Assembly (NCBI RefSeq): GCF_902150065.1
Contig: NC_044001.1
Span: forward strand, 18,109,439 to 18,173,438
Direction of reading: 5' to 3'
From: Myripristis murdjan
Lineage: Eukaryota; Chordata; Actinopteri; Holocentriformes; Holocentridae
DNA: 64,000 bases
Shown here: positions 38,201 through 50,717 of the stretch, one piece after another
Position numbering within the stretch: the first letter of the stretch is position 1
How the letters are laid out: the number at the start of each line of letters is the position of its first letter
Notes under the pieces: generated by a model
The model's database searches: none
The model's input: the letters and a program-made list of their open reading frames with translations, nothing else
What the model was told of the DNA's origin: nothing
Made by a program: the position numbers and the translations under genes

Positions 38201-41200
38201 AGGAGGGGGAGTGAGCAGTATTAGTCTTGCTATCTTTAAACAAATTTCAGAAGGATACTGTAATATAATGACAGAGGACCTATCCTTTGATAAATCATTT
38301 GATGTCTCCTGGTTTACCTTGGTGATACATGCAGATATTACTGGTGTGGAAGCAGATGTAGTGCTGGTCTTTGTAGCCTTCATACTGCGTCACACTAAAC
38401 AGCACTGCATTCTTTACCTCCAGCCAGAACTCGCCATGTCTGTTTTTCAGGATGGTCTTATCTTCCCTCTGGTAAGGAAAAACATGTAAGCTCCTGTTGT
38501 TTAGGCATACAACAAGCCTCTTAGGAACACAGAGAGAAACAGTGATAAAAATAATACTATAGGAGTTTTGAGGGCTACCTTTGCATTAGTATGTAGAGCC
38601 ACCAGGCCATGGTTGACACTGAGGACGACAGAGAACAGGCTCTGGGACGTCTTGCTCTGGGTCTTGGGCTTTTTCTTCTTGCGAGACCTGAGGCCCAGGT
38701 CAGAGGCCGGAGAGTAATATTGTGCTGTCTCTTCCTCTGAGCCACTGGTCTCCTCTACAATCACAGCACAGAGCAGTTTTCTACCAAGACACTAAGAGTC
38801 TGACCAAATACAAATTTTTGTGAAATGTTTTCTGTTCTCACCCTCAGGACCGGTGGAGCGGAACTGGCTGAAGCTGTCCTTGGAGTAGGTGTTGATCAGC
38901 TGACTGGCGACAGAGAGTCCAACACCATATGGCATGTTTTCCACCGTCTCTACTGGTGAGGGAGCTGTGGGCTCCCACAGTAGCAGGTCATTGTTTATTC
39001 TGTAAGAAAAAGAATAGAGATTTTAGATAAGGAGGACGTAGGAGTTAGGTAACTTGCACATGGATACTTTGACAGCGGAGATCAGTGAACTGTAGGAGAC
39101 AACCTCACTAAACAATCATGAATGCCAAAGAGTGAGGAGGTTTCTATTTCAATCAAACCCTACCACAGTTGATTTAACCGGTGACTGCACTTTGATTTAT
39201 ACAAGCAGAAATAATTAGTAAAATCAGCTGCTCTAGACATTAACTGCAATGATAGCCTGCTTACTCTTGGGCACATAACTGAAAAGCACTGTTCTGAGCT
39301 GTTGTGCTGCCTGATTTGTATCAGATTATCATGAATTAAGTACCTGTTGTGTAGTTTTTCGTAGAACGCCTTGCTGGGAAGTGCTAACTGCACGTTGGGG
39401 AAACATAGTTCAAGTATGAAACGGGAATTGTTCATGGTTTTCTCCTGAAACTCAGTCATCTCAGCAACATCGCCAGGAATGACCATCTGGAAAAAGGAAA
39501 AAAGGATTTCCCATATGTGGTCAGTACTGCTTCTGTAAACAGGATAGGTATGCAAAGCAGTGCTCATATTTATTTTCATAGTGTCTCTGTCAAAGGGTTC
39601 AATAGGGCAGATGACAGCGCTTCCCATTGCATGCAAATTTAGCATCACACACATCCCCTGCAGAACTAGCCAAACACATGAACTAAAACTGCTGTCAAAA
39701 GTTCATTGTCAATCCTTGAATAAGGAAAATCTTAATTTAGTCAGAATTTTCAAATACAACCAAATATATGTGGAGCAACATCTCCTATAGCTGAAATTAA
39801 GTTTTTTTTGACGCAAAGAACATAAAATTAGTCTTTTCTCTATAAAAAATACATCCATATGCATTCGTTTTATGTCTCACTAATGTGACTGGTTGCAAGT
39901 GGGTGGATTTTGAGTTTGATGAATTGCATGATAATGGTAGACGTAGATGAACTACTGAAGTGGAACAGATACCATGCATTTAATTCTAAGCCAGCCCATT
40001 TAGCAGCTGAAACAAAAATAATAGGAGGGGGGATTTGATGTCTTTTCATGGTAAAATTATTCTGTTACACCCTATGAAATGTACCAGTTACTATTATGGT
40101 TGTATCTGAACACTTCTGACTGATGTGGCCCTTTTGGAGCTACCCACCTCTTCATTCTCATACATAACCCTGCGTGAGGAAAAAGGTGATGGCTCAGGTT
40201 TCCCAAAGTCACAGACATCCTTCAGTGAGTGGGCAGCCCCTTCCTCCTCTTCCTCCTCAGGTGAATGGTCCTCAGCCCCCTCATCATCCTCAGCTGTCAC
40301 ACGCTCAAGGATGGAGTGGACGGCGGTGGGGTTCATCTTCAACACAATTCTGCCCAGCAGTGACAGATAAATTAAAGGTCACTGTGAGGTCATCATGAGA
40401 GGAGAGATCTGAGATTGGATAGCTAGTCTTACCTTGGCCAGTCAAACTTCACACTTTCAGACGTTGTCATGTCTCCGTCCATGGTGTGCGACACCCTGAG
40501 GAACCGGGCAGCTGGTTGATCCTGCTCCTCCTGGAACCTCCCTGTGGAAATGACAAAAATAAAGAGCAGTTCCTCAGTTTAAAGGCTTATTCAGAGAGCA
40601 GTTTGGGAACATTTGTTTCTAGGGCTACATACCAACAAGTTCCCTGAAAGTGAGTTCCATCTTGGTTTGGTCAGGAGAACTGCCACCCATGAACTCGGTC
40701 TTCACTTCCAGGTCCTCCAGCTCCAGGTAGAGTATTTCCCTCTGCAGGGATTTCTTGAACCAAGGACCCCTCTCCTGATCTGAGCGTAGGTCAGGAATGG
40801 GGAAGCGGATTGCCAGGCACATCACTGGGGCATTGACAGTCAGTGTTACATGACAGCTGGTTGGGGTGCGGCTGTCGTCAAGGAAGACCTCCGTAAAGGC
40901 CTTGTGCTGTGAAATACGTTTAGACAGACAGAGGCTGACATTAGGTACAATGTTGTAGAACATAAATAAGCAGCAAATTTGACATTTTTATCTAAGCCTG
41001 GGATATCAATGTGCTAGATCATCGAGTAATCACGTCCCTCGTGTGGTAGGTTACATCAAAATGGATGACATCTGGGATCTGGCAGTAAAATGTCTGGGCG
41101 CAAACAGGAATATGGAAAACCAATGATATGCAAGTAAAAATAATATAGCCCGGGGAAAAAAACTGTTGGTTAGTCCGGAGGTGTGGGCTTTAAATGACCT

Positions 41201-44200
41201 GTAGTGCCTGCCTGAGAGCACTAGGTCAAACAGACAGATTGGTTTTCCAAGAAATTATTTATACCCCAATTTGCCCTGATGACTGGCCCAAATAACAATA
41301 ACTATGGATATGTACAAGAGCCTTGCTGCTTCTATTCATCCCCATTTCACAAAGTCTGAATTCTACTTATAGAAATTCAAATGACAATTCCTTGGATGTC
41401 CTTACCAAGCTGACATGCTTGTTATAGGATGTGTACATGTGAGAGGCCATCATCTCTGTAGTGGCTAGCTTCTGAGGCTGTAGTAGTGAGTTGAGGCGGT
41501 CTACGATGCTGATGTCCAGTTCGGAGCGCACTGGGCCCAGCTCGACCTGGATGTCAGCCTTCCTGGGAATAGTGCTGAGACGCACCTGGCCACCCTGCTC
41601 AGAGAAAAACAGGGTTGATCGACTGAAAGCCAGACAGCAGAGTGCAGCTTGTGTAGTGTTGCTTTTTGTCATATTTTTTCACATTTACCTGAGGGCCTCT
41701 GCGCTCAGCCTGTTTATAAAGCAGGTGAAGGCAGGTGGTCGATGGTGCCTCGACACTGGCTTTGGTGTCAAATGTCAGGAGCTGAGGTGTGACAGAGAAA
41801 CTAGTGAGACACACTTGTATTATCATGCCAGGTGCACCCGTCAGGCTTGTACATGCAGTGTTTAACCAACCAAAACTGAGTGCTGTGCTAGATGTGTTGT
41901 GTCAGGCTCAGACTCTAACCTCTGTGTACTGAACCCCTCTTTGGGGGCCACCAATGAGGGTTTCAGAGGGGAAGAGGCACTCCAGCAGTTCCATCTGGCC
42001 CAGGGAGACATCAGTGCTGAAAGTCCGCAGGCTGGAGCCCTGACAGTGCTCATAGATTATCTTCAGTCCCTGGCCCACAAACCTGGAGAAATGGGCATGG
42101 GTAAGACAGACACTTAAACTCAGGTGATAGACTTATGTCCCATACTAAGCTTTAAAACCCCCAAGAAATGAAATCCAATGATTTGTACTTCCTGGAACAC
42201 AGTGTATTTAATGGTGACCTCATGTTGTAACCAGTGTAAATAAATATTTTGACTATTAAAACTTTTTTTTTTTAATCAATCCAATCCCTCCACCCATCCC
42301 ATAAAATTAAACTGCTTCCGTCTTCCACTATTGAATGATCTCTACCTGCATTATGTACCATCCCAACAAGCGTTTACAGGAGGAAATATAATAAAATCAA
42401 GGAACTAAGAGAAAAATGCACCTGAGGTGGTCATGGGGGCAAGCCTGATCAAACACGGTCCGAGACTGAAGAAACGCAGCTGGTAGAAGCTGGCCCGGGC
42501 CCACCTTTCTGAAGAAGTCTGTGGCCATGGGGGCAAGGGGTCCGGGGGCAGCATCTGGTGGCGGCAGGGGATCGATGTGGAGGACTGAGACGGCCAAGCT
42601 GCCGAGTGCCAGCTTAAACACCAGCTCTGGCCTCGACTCATCACCATGAGTTTTGGATTGATGAGCTGAAACAAAATAAAGACATTTTATAAAGATTGTT
42701 TAGCCACTGGAGTGAAAACAGAGCTCCATATAGAGACAACCCTGTGTCACAGAGTGCCGACAGTATGAACGTTTTTATTTCAAACAACCAGATGATTTCA
42801 CGAATTAGCACATCTTCAACCAGAGAAGAGGAACTAAGCAGTAGAGCAGGCTGGTATCTTCTTTTACTATAAGGACAAACCTTCATAATTTGGACGTTCC
42901 ACAGCACATAACTACTCTCCCCTGTCAAGCCACTATCAAATGTCAGCATCTCAAAATCTAATAGCTTTGACAATATTAAACAGGTATTCTTTGTTTTAAT
43001 GCTTACAGGTCTGTCTCAGTAATTTTGGAGGGAGCTGTGAATCTCGTGCCTGGAGGGGAGTTTCATTAGCTTGTTTCTCTCTTTGTCGTGGCACATCCAG
43101 ATAATCATCCCAGAGAGCCTAAAAAGACAGACACAGAGATATGGTATGCGATTATGAGGGAACAATAGGTCCAACGTTTTAAAGACAAGGACATAATTTA
43201 TAAAAATAAGCACACATTAGGCTTAAGGACTACCACACAAGCTGAGACACCTTTGCTCAAAATAGCCATGTGTATACCACCTAAGTGTCTTAACTTAGGA
43301 TAACATTGTGTATCTGTGAGGGTCTTCAGATTTTTATTTATTGTGCAGCTGTAGGAGTGGCCAAAGAGGAGAGGACGTACAGTTGCATTTCCAGAGGGAG
43401 ATTCTCCTGGGGAGGCAGAGTAGTTGCTGTTGAGTGACAGGTCCAGGTCAACAGTGGGTGGTTCACCCAGGGGAGGAAGGGATGACAGGCTGTGAGACAT
43501 GTCCATGTCAGCCATCGAGAAGAACACATCTTCTACACCAGAGACAGGGAAAGGATAAAGAGAGGATCATTCTCATTAGACAGGTGCAATCATGACAGTT
43601 TGTATGAGAGCACAGTAAACATCAATGATATTTCCACCCAACCTCGACTAGACACCGTTCTGGTAGTCTGGCTCTCAAAGAGGTCAGGATCTGCTCCGGG
43701 CATTGTGCTATCCTTCTTCAGACAGCGGTTCAGTTCCATATGCAACCGATATTCATCTTCTTGCTGTATGGGTCGATTCTTTCTGTCCTTGGCCCATTCC
43801 TGTGCTCCTTTACACAAAAAGTAAGAGATATTCCTTTCACTCAATTTCTAAATAATTCACTTGGTTTTATTGCCACCTTTCAAACAGTCTACATCATCTG
43901 TGAATATTAGAGAACTCACCTGCTCCGGAGAAAGCACCAAACAAGTCCAGAAGAAGATGAACTTGCCGTGGAGACAGCAGAATGATTACAGCATCAATCT
44001 GTCCGTCAACATCCAGCTGAAAAACAATGTACACATAAAAAAAGCTTTTACTGTCAATTGTCCTACAGGCATAATATTCCATAGTCCAGTACTGATTTTT
44101 GCTATCATTTTCTTAAAACAGAGTAAATATGTCGACAAAGGGCACTGTTAATTTACCTTTGCTCCAGGCATGGCTAAATTGTGTTTCAAAGTGAGGGACA

Positions 44201-45098
44201 GCTCAATTTTTCCACTGAGGCTGCCCACCTGCATAGGCTCAAATGGCGTAGTAGAGGAAACTGGCTCTGTGAACTGGGGATGAGGCTCACATATTATTTT
44301 GGGATTCCAGCTTGGAGAAAGCTTGGCTTCAGTCTCCTGCACATAAAGGAGAGAAGTAGGTAAGAAAATGAAATAATTATGTCCACCTCCTTTGTTTAAA
44401 TTCAGAAACTTTCTACACTCACCGCTGGAGTGGGTGAAGATTTCAAACCAGCTCGGGACGCTTCTGAAAACTCATCCCAGAAAATGGTGACTCCTTCCAT
44501 CAGCAAGTTTTTGTGTGCAAATGTGGTTGGCTGATGCACATTCACACTTGAACTCTCCTCACCCGTTTCATCACAGTAAACAATCCTGAGCAAAAGAACA
44601 AAATAATGAACATCACAAGGAGGTGTGGGGGGTCCCCTCATTAATGTACATCATAAAAAAAAAAAAAATAAGTGTCTCCAATATTTTATAAATTCAGTTT
44701 ATTCAGCCTGAATGACTGTCCAAACTTACTTGCTGATTCGAACCTCAAGAGCAATTCCAGTCTTAGAGTTTTCTGGAATGTGCTCAATTCTGAGAACAGT
44801 GTCCAAAAACGTCACTCTGACTCTTCTAAGAACTGCAAAGGAAGAAATTGTGGATATTAAATAAAAAAAATACCTACTATGAAATCCAGGTAGGTAAGCC
44901 CATTTAAGAGCTGGTGTATCAAATCCACAAAAATGTACCTGTTTCTATGGTTTCTGCAAACTTTTCTAGGCCCTCAAATGGCTGGAAACTCTCTCCCATG
45001 TCATCGGTGAGTCTCTGGCTCAGACATTCTTTGGCAAGCTGCATGCTGCTCGTCATGAAGCTGGACCAGTACATGGGCTCCATGCCAGATGCTAACAT

Positions 45099-45131
<33 letters not shown>

Positions 45132-46205
45132 AATAATACTTCCAGTGTGTATCACTGTCAATTCCAATACTCCTCTCTGTATAGATGCATAGTATATACT
45201 GTCTCATTCATTGCTGACAGGTTTATATAATGTTATCACCTTTTTTATTTAATGAAGAGAATAAAAATGTTTATTTTCTCTCAGGTTTTGTGTTAGAGAA
45301 GAAACAGGAATGTAGTATTTCCTTACCCACTCGTGGTCTGGGTCTGAACACCATCTCCAAACCCTTGATCTCTAGGGCACAGTTTTCTTGTAGCAGCGCT
45401 GCCCATGGCACAGTTAAAGAAATTGTCTGGATAAAGCCCTCGATGACCTCGAATGGGGCATCCGCTGTCTCCAGGAGCTCGTTCAGTGACTGAGGAACAA
45501 AGAATAATGTTCAGTGCTTCTTCAACTGCTGCACACTCTACTCTTATATTTAATTGATTCATCTACTCTGTTTAACACCACAAAATTAACACTGCACATA
45601 CTAGGGCTGAATAATAGATATATCGTTATCATATCATTATCTAGGTATGAACATGAGCAATGTTAATATCTCAGAAAGCAACAATATGAACGATATCACA
45701 TTTAGGATTAGTGTAAGACTGGTCTGTTATGATCAAAAAAATATTTTGTGAATAAATTGCAGTTTCTGCATCCAGTTGGTATTATTATGCTGCTTTTAGA
45801 GGAATGCTCAGACTTCACTGTGGTTACACTCTTAAAATTTTGTTGAAGCACTGAGTCAGAGCAGATATTGCAGCCAAATGTTTGATTTTAATTTTTAATT
45901 TATTTTAATGCAGCCTAAGACAGTGAGTCACCTGTTCTGGTCCATAAAAAAACTTGAAGTAACTGCATTTTGTCCATTTGGTATTATTATGCAGGTCATA
46001 TGATATATCTTTGGCAAAAATATCGTGCCACCTAAAGACATACCCATTTGTCCAGTGGTACTTGTGCAAGTGATCCAGTGCCCTGGTATAGGTCCAGGCT
46101 GAGCTGATCCAGGCTCAGCTTCTCCTGCAGGAAGTTGCCCAGGTACCGATGCAGGAGGTATCGGCACGCCCGTTTCTTGATGGACTCCGAAAACGGCCAG
46201 GGCAT
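32240..46205 (-). CDS. atg2b: ATG2B, autophagy-related lipid-transfer protein 2B
   Basis: Rod-shaped bridge-like lipid transporter that moves phospholipid from the ER to the growing autophagosome and also acts at lipid droplets, working with WIPI proteins and ATG9. About 40 exons span 14 kb; the first are 46044-46205, 45327-45489, 44939-45091 and 44730-44832, and the last ends with TAA at 32240-32242. The N-terminal chorein-type start MPWPFSESIKKRACRYLL is nearly identical to mammalian ATG2B. Further landmarks: EPMYWSSFMTSSMQLAKE, SWNPKIICEPHPQ, VFFSMADMDMSHSLSSLPP, ELDISIVDRLNSLLQPQKLA, HSLKDVCDFG, DLFLFPDESGN, MNKFLYLYSSKEMPRKAHSN, LFSYAITEWLNDIKKNQLPG, and the C-terminal ATG2_CAD-type end ATSNVLGGMRNQIHPDARQE. 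ATG2B rather than ATG2A is favoured by VFFSMADMDMSHSL and by GSKIP next door. I found no break in the exons checked. Confidence 0.96.
37510..37870 (+). mobile_element. Tc1/mariner-like transposase relic in an ATG2B intron
   Basis: The + strand around 37530-37620 translates to KDFERALTAGACLAQMSVTK then CANLL, matching the N-terminal helix-turn-helix of fish Tc1-like transposases (consensus of the type DFERGQIVGARLAGASVTKTA). About 140 bases further on, near 37760, DLNQTEPLLMML resembles the C-terminal DLNPIEHLWDVL block, so most of the catalytic core is missing. It is a short, internally deleted and stop-containing fossil of a DNA transposon, inserted antisense to ATG2B in a roughly 700-base intron. 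No inverted termini were identified. Confidence 0.5.
45098..45138. repeat. (CAA)n microsatellite in an ATG2B intron
   Basis: About twelve CAA units followed by TAATAATA, within seven bases of the acceptor of exon 3 (exon edge 45091). On the transcript strand it forms a TTG/GTT-rich tract adjoining the acceptor, so it doubles as part of the polypyrimidine region. Confidence 0.85.
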
Positions 46206-47777
46206 CTTGACTGAACCGATGCACCCAGATAGCTGAGGGGATCCTGAAGCTCTTGACTGCTAGTTAAGCAAATGACTATGGATTTACGGCTGGCTGTATT
46301 ACTCTGTCATCCCGTCGATTTAAAGCAGTCAAGAAAAGGTGAACTCAAACATCCTTCATATCCCAAGATCAGGGAGACCTCGGAAGATGGGCAGACACTT
46401 AGGGATATGTGTGGGAATTGGTCCGACTCCAGTTTGATGTGCCTACAGAAAATAAACACATATGGTGCCCCTCTTAGTAATCTGAGACATCACCAAATGT
46501 GATTGACAGCCGGAGCCAGACACACTTCTGTTAAATAGTGCGCTTAGTTGAAGTAAAAACATGAGCTTATTTCAAATGTCTGTGGAAGATAATTCACTGA
46601 AACATATCCACCAGCTTGGTAGAGAGACAGAGAGTTGTCGACAACACATTATTGCCTTTTACAATTCAAGAGTGGCAGTGTCAGCTAGCCGAGCACACTT
46701 GCGAAATAGCTGCTAACACGCCGCAAACTAGCTAATCATTAGCCACCTAGCTAGCTTCAACATCTTCAGTGGAGTTAGCTGCGGCTGTCATCGTGGTCAG
46801 AGAGACGGGAGCTGTGCTGTGACTGCTGGCGAGACAAAGGGGTGAGGGTTAGCTCGCCAGCTGGCCACCAGGCAGCCACTGTCCTCTCAGCTACACTCCT
46901 GCTAGCCGCTAGCCGCTCTGCTAACGTTAGCCGGCTAAGTTTACCTAGCGGGACTAGCATGCTAGCTTAGCGGGCTAACTTCAAAAGCCTGACGTTACAT
47001 TTGTAAAGTGAGCCCCGTCGCTGAATGAATTCACGTTAACTGACAATACAGACCGACATGTTACTGATGTGTGACACATGTTTCAGTTAGTAAGCTGCTG
47101 GTGGAGACAGCACGTCTGTTCTTACCCTCTGTCTGAGTTGTTTACAAACACTTTCATGACTCCGCACCAATTGAGCCTAACGTTACCCTGCACACTGAAC
47201 CCAGCGCACCGGGATGAGACAGTGACGTCACGCTGTAGCCGTTATTACTATTATTATTATTAGCCTGATGAACGTCATTAAATCTTATAAAAAAATCATG
47301 AACAGAGAAGATAACAACATTGCTTACTAATTGAAGCATTAAGTCATTTAAACATTTTTTAAAGGAAGAAGTCGTTGACATGTATTATTCTATTATCTTC
47401 ATGAATACAAACACTCGATTTTTTTTTTTTTTTTTTGTAAATTTGCATCTGTGAATGAGGGTATCAAAACAATTACTGTGCACAGTAGTTACGGTGTCTG
47501 TGAGTTTATTGTAATGCACAAGCGTTTTCATGTTTTATAGAAAAAAATGTTTTAGGTATTTGCTGTATCTCTCTCTTTTATGCGCTCCCTACTTCATGTT
47601 GTAATGACTTAATGCTTAATGTATTTGCTGTTATTTTCTTTGTTCGTGACTTGAAATAAACAACACAACCCGGGCAGGTTGACTCATCCTTGTCCACGGA
47701 CGGAGCTCGGGGCGGGCGGAGTCAGCCGTAAGCCGGAAGTATACTCTCTCACACACAGTAACACCGCCAGCACGGAG
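46206..47777. promoter_or_regulatory. Divergent ATG2B / GSKIP promoter region
   Basis: Holds ATG2B's 5' UTR (-) and GSKIP's non-coding first exon (+), which ends at a GTAAGA donor after 47777. For GSKIP a GC box (GGGGCGGG, 47709-47716) and an ETS site (CCGGAAGT, 47733-47740) lie just upstream of the exon end. The segment 46680-46985 is dense in GCTAGC, GTTAGC and GCTAAC. A T-run at 47421-47436 separates the two sides. The pair is also head-to-head in mammals. Confidence 0.6.
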
Positions 47778-48289
47778 GTAAGAGAAAAATCAGCGCAGCA
47801 AGGCAGAGCACATATTTACGAGCCTTGTAACATTACAGCATTACACCTGTAGTAATAGCTCTCAGTCGCACATAATACACATGTTTGAAATGTAAAAGCA
47901 GGTGAATGAAACGTGTTTATAAGCCGAGGAGGAACGGGTTTATTTGCTAACGTAACCATAGCAGCGGCTCTGTCACAGCTCACCGTTAGCTCGCTAAATT
48001 ATGTTAAAGTATATAAAGTGGAAAGCACCCACTGTCTTCATGAAGTTCATGTCACAGAAGGCTAACTCGGATTTACAATAAGACTAGACAATTCACGTTT
48101 ACATGGTACACGCCTACATATATTCGGTGTCGGGAGAAAAACGATTCACTTTGTTTTTAAATCGATTTTGTAATTATTTGTAATTTGTAATTAAGCGATT
48201 TAAAGTAAAGGTATTGGTGTCATATAAAACTAGACGACCTAAGGAATCCATCAGCACCACGTTTGGCATGCTAGGTTGTGGGCGGCTAG

Positions 48290-48730
48290 GTGGCTAAATA
48301 ATCCTTCAAAGTTGGGCTATACTCTGTTGAGGAAAATTTAGCATGACTGTTGTTTTCAAAGAGACCCCCTGACCTCTGACCTCTAAATATCTGAATGAAA
48401 ATAGGCACTATTGGCAACCACTGCTCTCTCCTCTGCAGACATGCCCACCTTGTGCTAATCCTACGCAGTTTGGCCCACAAACCATGCAGTGTAAAAAAAA
48501 AAATGTTTTACTCATTTAGGCCTGTGCTAAAATGGTGTATATGTGCAGATTGGGGCCTAAACAGACTTAGAGTTGCATAAATTGGGTTTGACTGGAAAGC
48601 TGAGCCAAGTTTTATTCCTGTGTTGATGATGTCAGCCCCCATGGTAGCCATTTCATTGTAGTGAGACCGTTTTTTGAAAGTTGACATCACTGTATAAAAT
48701 GACCCATTTTGACCTTTAGGATGATTAGAG
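48290..48730. repeat. Probable interspersed repeat in GSKIP intron 1
   Basis: The stretch AGAGACCCCCTGACCTCTGA at about 48359 and the following sequence to about 48485 resemble a repeat I recall as common in percomorph genomes. This is recognition from memory, not a search. No coding capacity and no clear terminal repeats are visible. Confidence 0.4.
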
Positions 48731-49456
48731 TCTCATTATATTAAACCTACAATATTAAACAGAGATTTACAGCTAGTCACTTCAACATAACTATGGGCAG
48801 CATGGGGCAGTGTTGCAGTAGAACCCATTGACCCATTAAGAGACCAACTAGGACCATATTTATAAACAGTTAAACAGGATATCTACTCACATGCTACAGA
48901 TAGACAGATGTATCGACGACTATCTGGTATAACCACACAAGATGCTGTATACAGTGCAACAATCAGAGCATAATTATAGGCATAATTGATAATAAATGAA
49001 AGATTACAGCGTTGTGACATTTTGCTGCCTAGTGGTAGTGACCCGCGGGCCATGTTAGTGCCCATGGTCAGTGGACGGCACTCTGAATTGGCTGCGACTG
49101 CTGCTGACTCACTGGGCATCATGTAGAGTCAATGTATTGATGAACTGGAGCTGTCCTGAGGGGAAAAGAGGAGGTGCACTGTGTCTGTGATGAATGTTGT
49201 TAATTGGGACAAATAATGCCTCTTTGTTTGATACTTATTTAATGTTATTTTAGTCAAGATGACTGTACTTCAAGAAGTAATTTAGAGATTAAAGTGATAA
49301 ACTGACAGTCAGAAAAGTTATTTCCTCTCAGTGATATTTTTGCTGTAGAAAAGAGATAAGAATATGTAGGCTAGTCATTTGCACCTGTTTTTCAGTTCTG
49401 TTTTTCTATTCTCTCAAGTGAGAATGATTCTTAGAAGGTGAATTGTTCTTGTTGTT

Positions 49457-49810
49457 TAACCTATGTTTTACTTAATTTGTACTGAGGGAGGCAAGGGTAT
49501 TTTTCTGGTTGTCATTTCTCATGGCCTTTCTGATGGGTAATTAGGCCAAGAGATAAAATGGACACTACACTGACCTCTATCAAAATCCTAGTATAGATCT
49601 TAAGAGGTGGACAGGTTACAAGATGGACTGATTTTTTTTTTTTCTTCCATAGTTCCCCATACAGTGCATCCCATGCTACAATTTCAAATTGTTAAAGATT
49701 AAACTTTCAGTGTAGAGGTTAAAACACTTTTCCAGTTGTGACCTGCTCTCTTTAGACTTCAAGTTCATTATTAAAGCACATTATTTGAATTCAATGCCTC
49801 GAGCTGTTTG
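49457..49810 (+). repeat. Diverged repeat, copy A, in GSKIP intron 1
   Basis: About 350 bases that match copy B at 51364-51759 in the same orientation. Shared blocks include GAGGTTAAAACACTTT, CAGTTGTGACCTGCTCTCTT and TTAAAGCACATTATTTGAAT. It ends about 400 bases before the GSKIP coding exon. No ORF and no inverted termini, so the family is unknown. Confidence 0.75.
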
Positions 49811-50208
49811 CCCTTCTTATGTAATTTAAGTAAGACTGTAAATGTAGCTTAATTACACTTGTGAAAAGAATCTCAGGCTTATTTTTTAGGTAGTCTGCAT
49901 AATTCAAGAATGACAGTTATATCCTGGCTCTTCTAAAATTGCTGTGTTGACAACCGGACAGATGTACATTGGCAAAAAATGAAATCTAGATGTTTGTAAG
50001 TGTGGTTAAATCAAGACCAAATGGAGTGTGCAGCCTTAAGCTGACAATAAAGCAATTTATTCTAACATGACCCAGTTAATTACAGTGTTGGTGAAGTTTA
50101 CTCAGCGACTGTGAGTGTGCAGAACCGTGTGGCAGTCAGTCAATTATTTTAATGGCACATGGCAGTGAGTAAATTGCAGTATGTTGTGGCTGTCCTGTGT
50201 TGTAGGGG

Positions 50209-50717
50209 ATGGAGATTGACTGCCAGCCCGAGGACTCCATTGTCACCTCGTTTGATGAAGACTGTGTGGAGCTCGGCGACGTCAAGGACATGAGACTGGA
50301 GGCGGAGGCCGTGGTCAACGATGTACTGTTTGCCGTCGCCGAAATGTTTGTGTCACAAAGTCTCAGCAGCGCATCGGACGTGGCCTACATAAATGTGGAA
50401 ACAAGAGAGGGCAATCGCTACTGTCTGGAGCTCACAGAGGCAGGACTGAGAGTAAGACATCAAACAATGACGCCCAGTGGTTTGCTGTTTTAACACTTAC
50501 ACACCAAAAAACAAATATAGCTTTGCAGTTCTTTAACTAGAAGTTTCTGCCCTAACAGGTGGTGGGCTACGCCTTTGATCAAGTGGATGAGGATTTGAGC
50601 ACCCAGTATCATGAGACTGTTTACTCCCTTCTGGACACCCTGAGTCCAGGTTACAGAGAAGCCTTCGGGAACGCTTTGCTGCAGCGGCTGGAGAGGCTCA
50701 AGCAAAACGGACAATAA
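50209..50717 (+). CDS. gskip: GSKIP, GSK3-beta interaction protein
   Basis: Small scaffold that binds GSK3-beta through a C-terminal helix and PKA regulatory subunit RII through an amphipathic helix, acting as an A-kinase anchoring protein. Two coding exons, 50209-50451 and 50559-50717, give 133 aa (the human protein is 139). The coding start follows an acceptor at 50205, and a non-coding exon sits near 47777. The RII-binding region is visible as [20 protein letters not shown] at residues 32-51. The central DUF727-type fold carries [20 protein letters not shown]. The GSK3-interaction domain closes the protein with [20 protein letters not shown]. All three blocks match vertebrate GSKIP closely. 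The 3' UTR runs to an AATAAA at 51889-51894. Confidence 0.96.

Noticed and set aside
32240-46205. ATG2A instead of ATG2B
   Set aside because: VFFSMADMDMSHSL and the GSKIP neighbour are ATG2B features.
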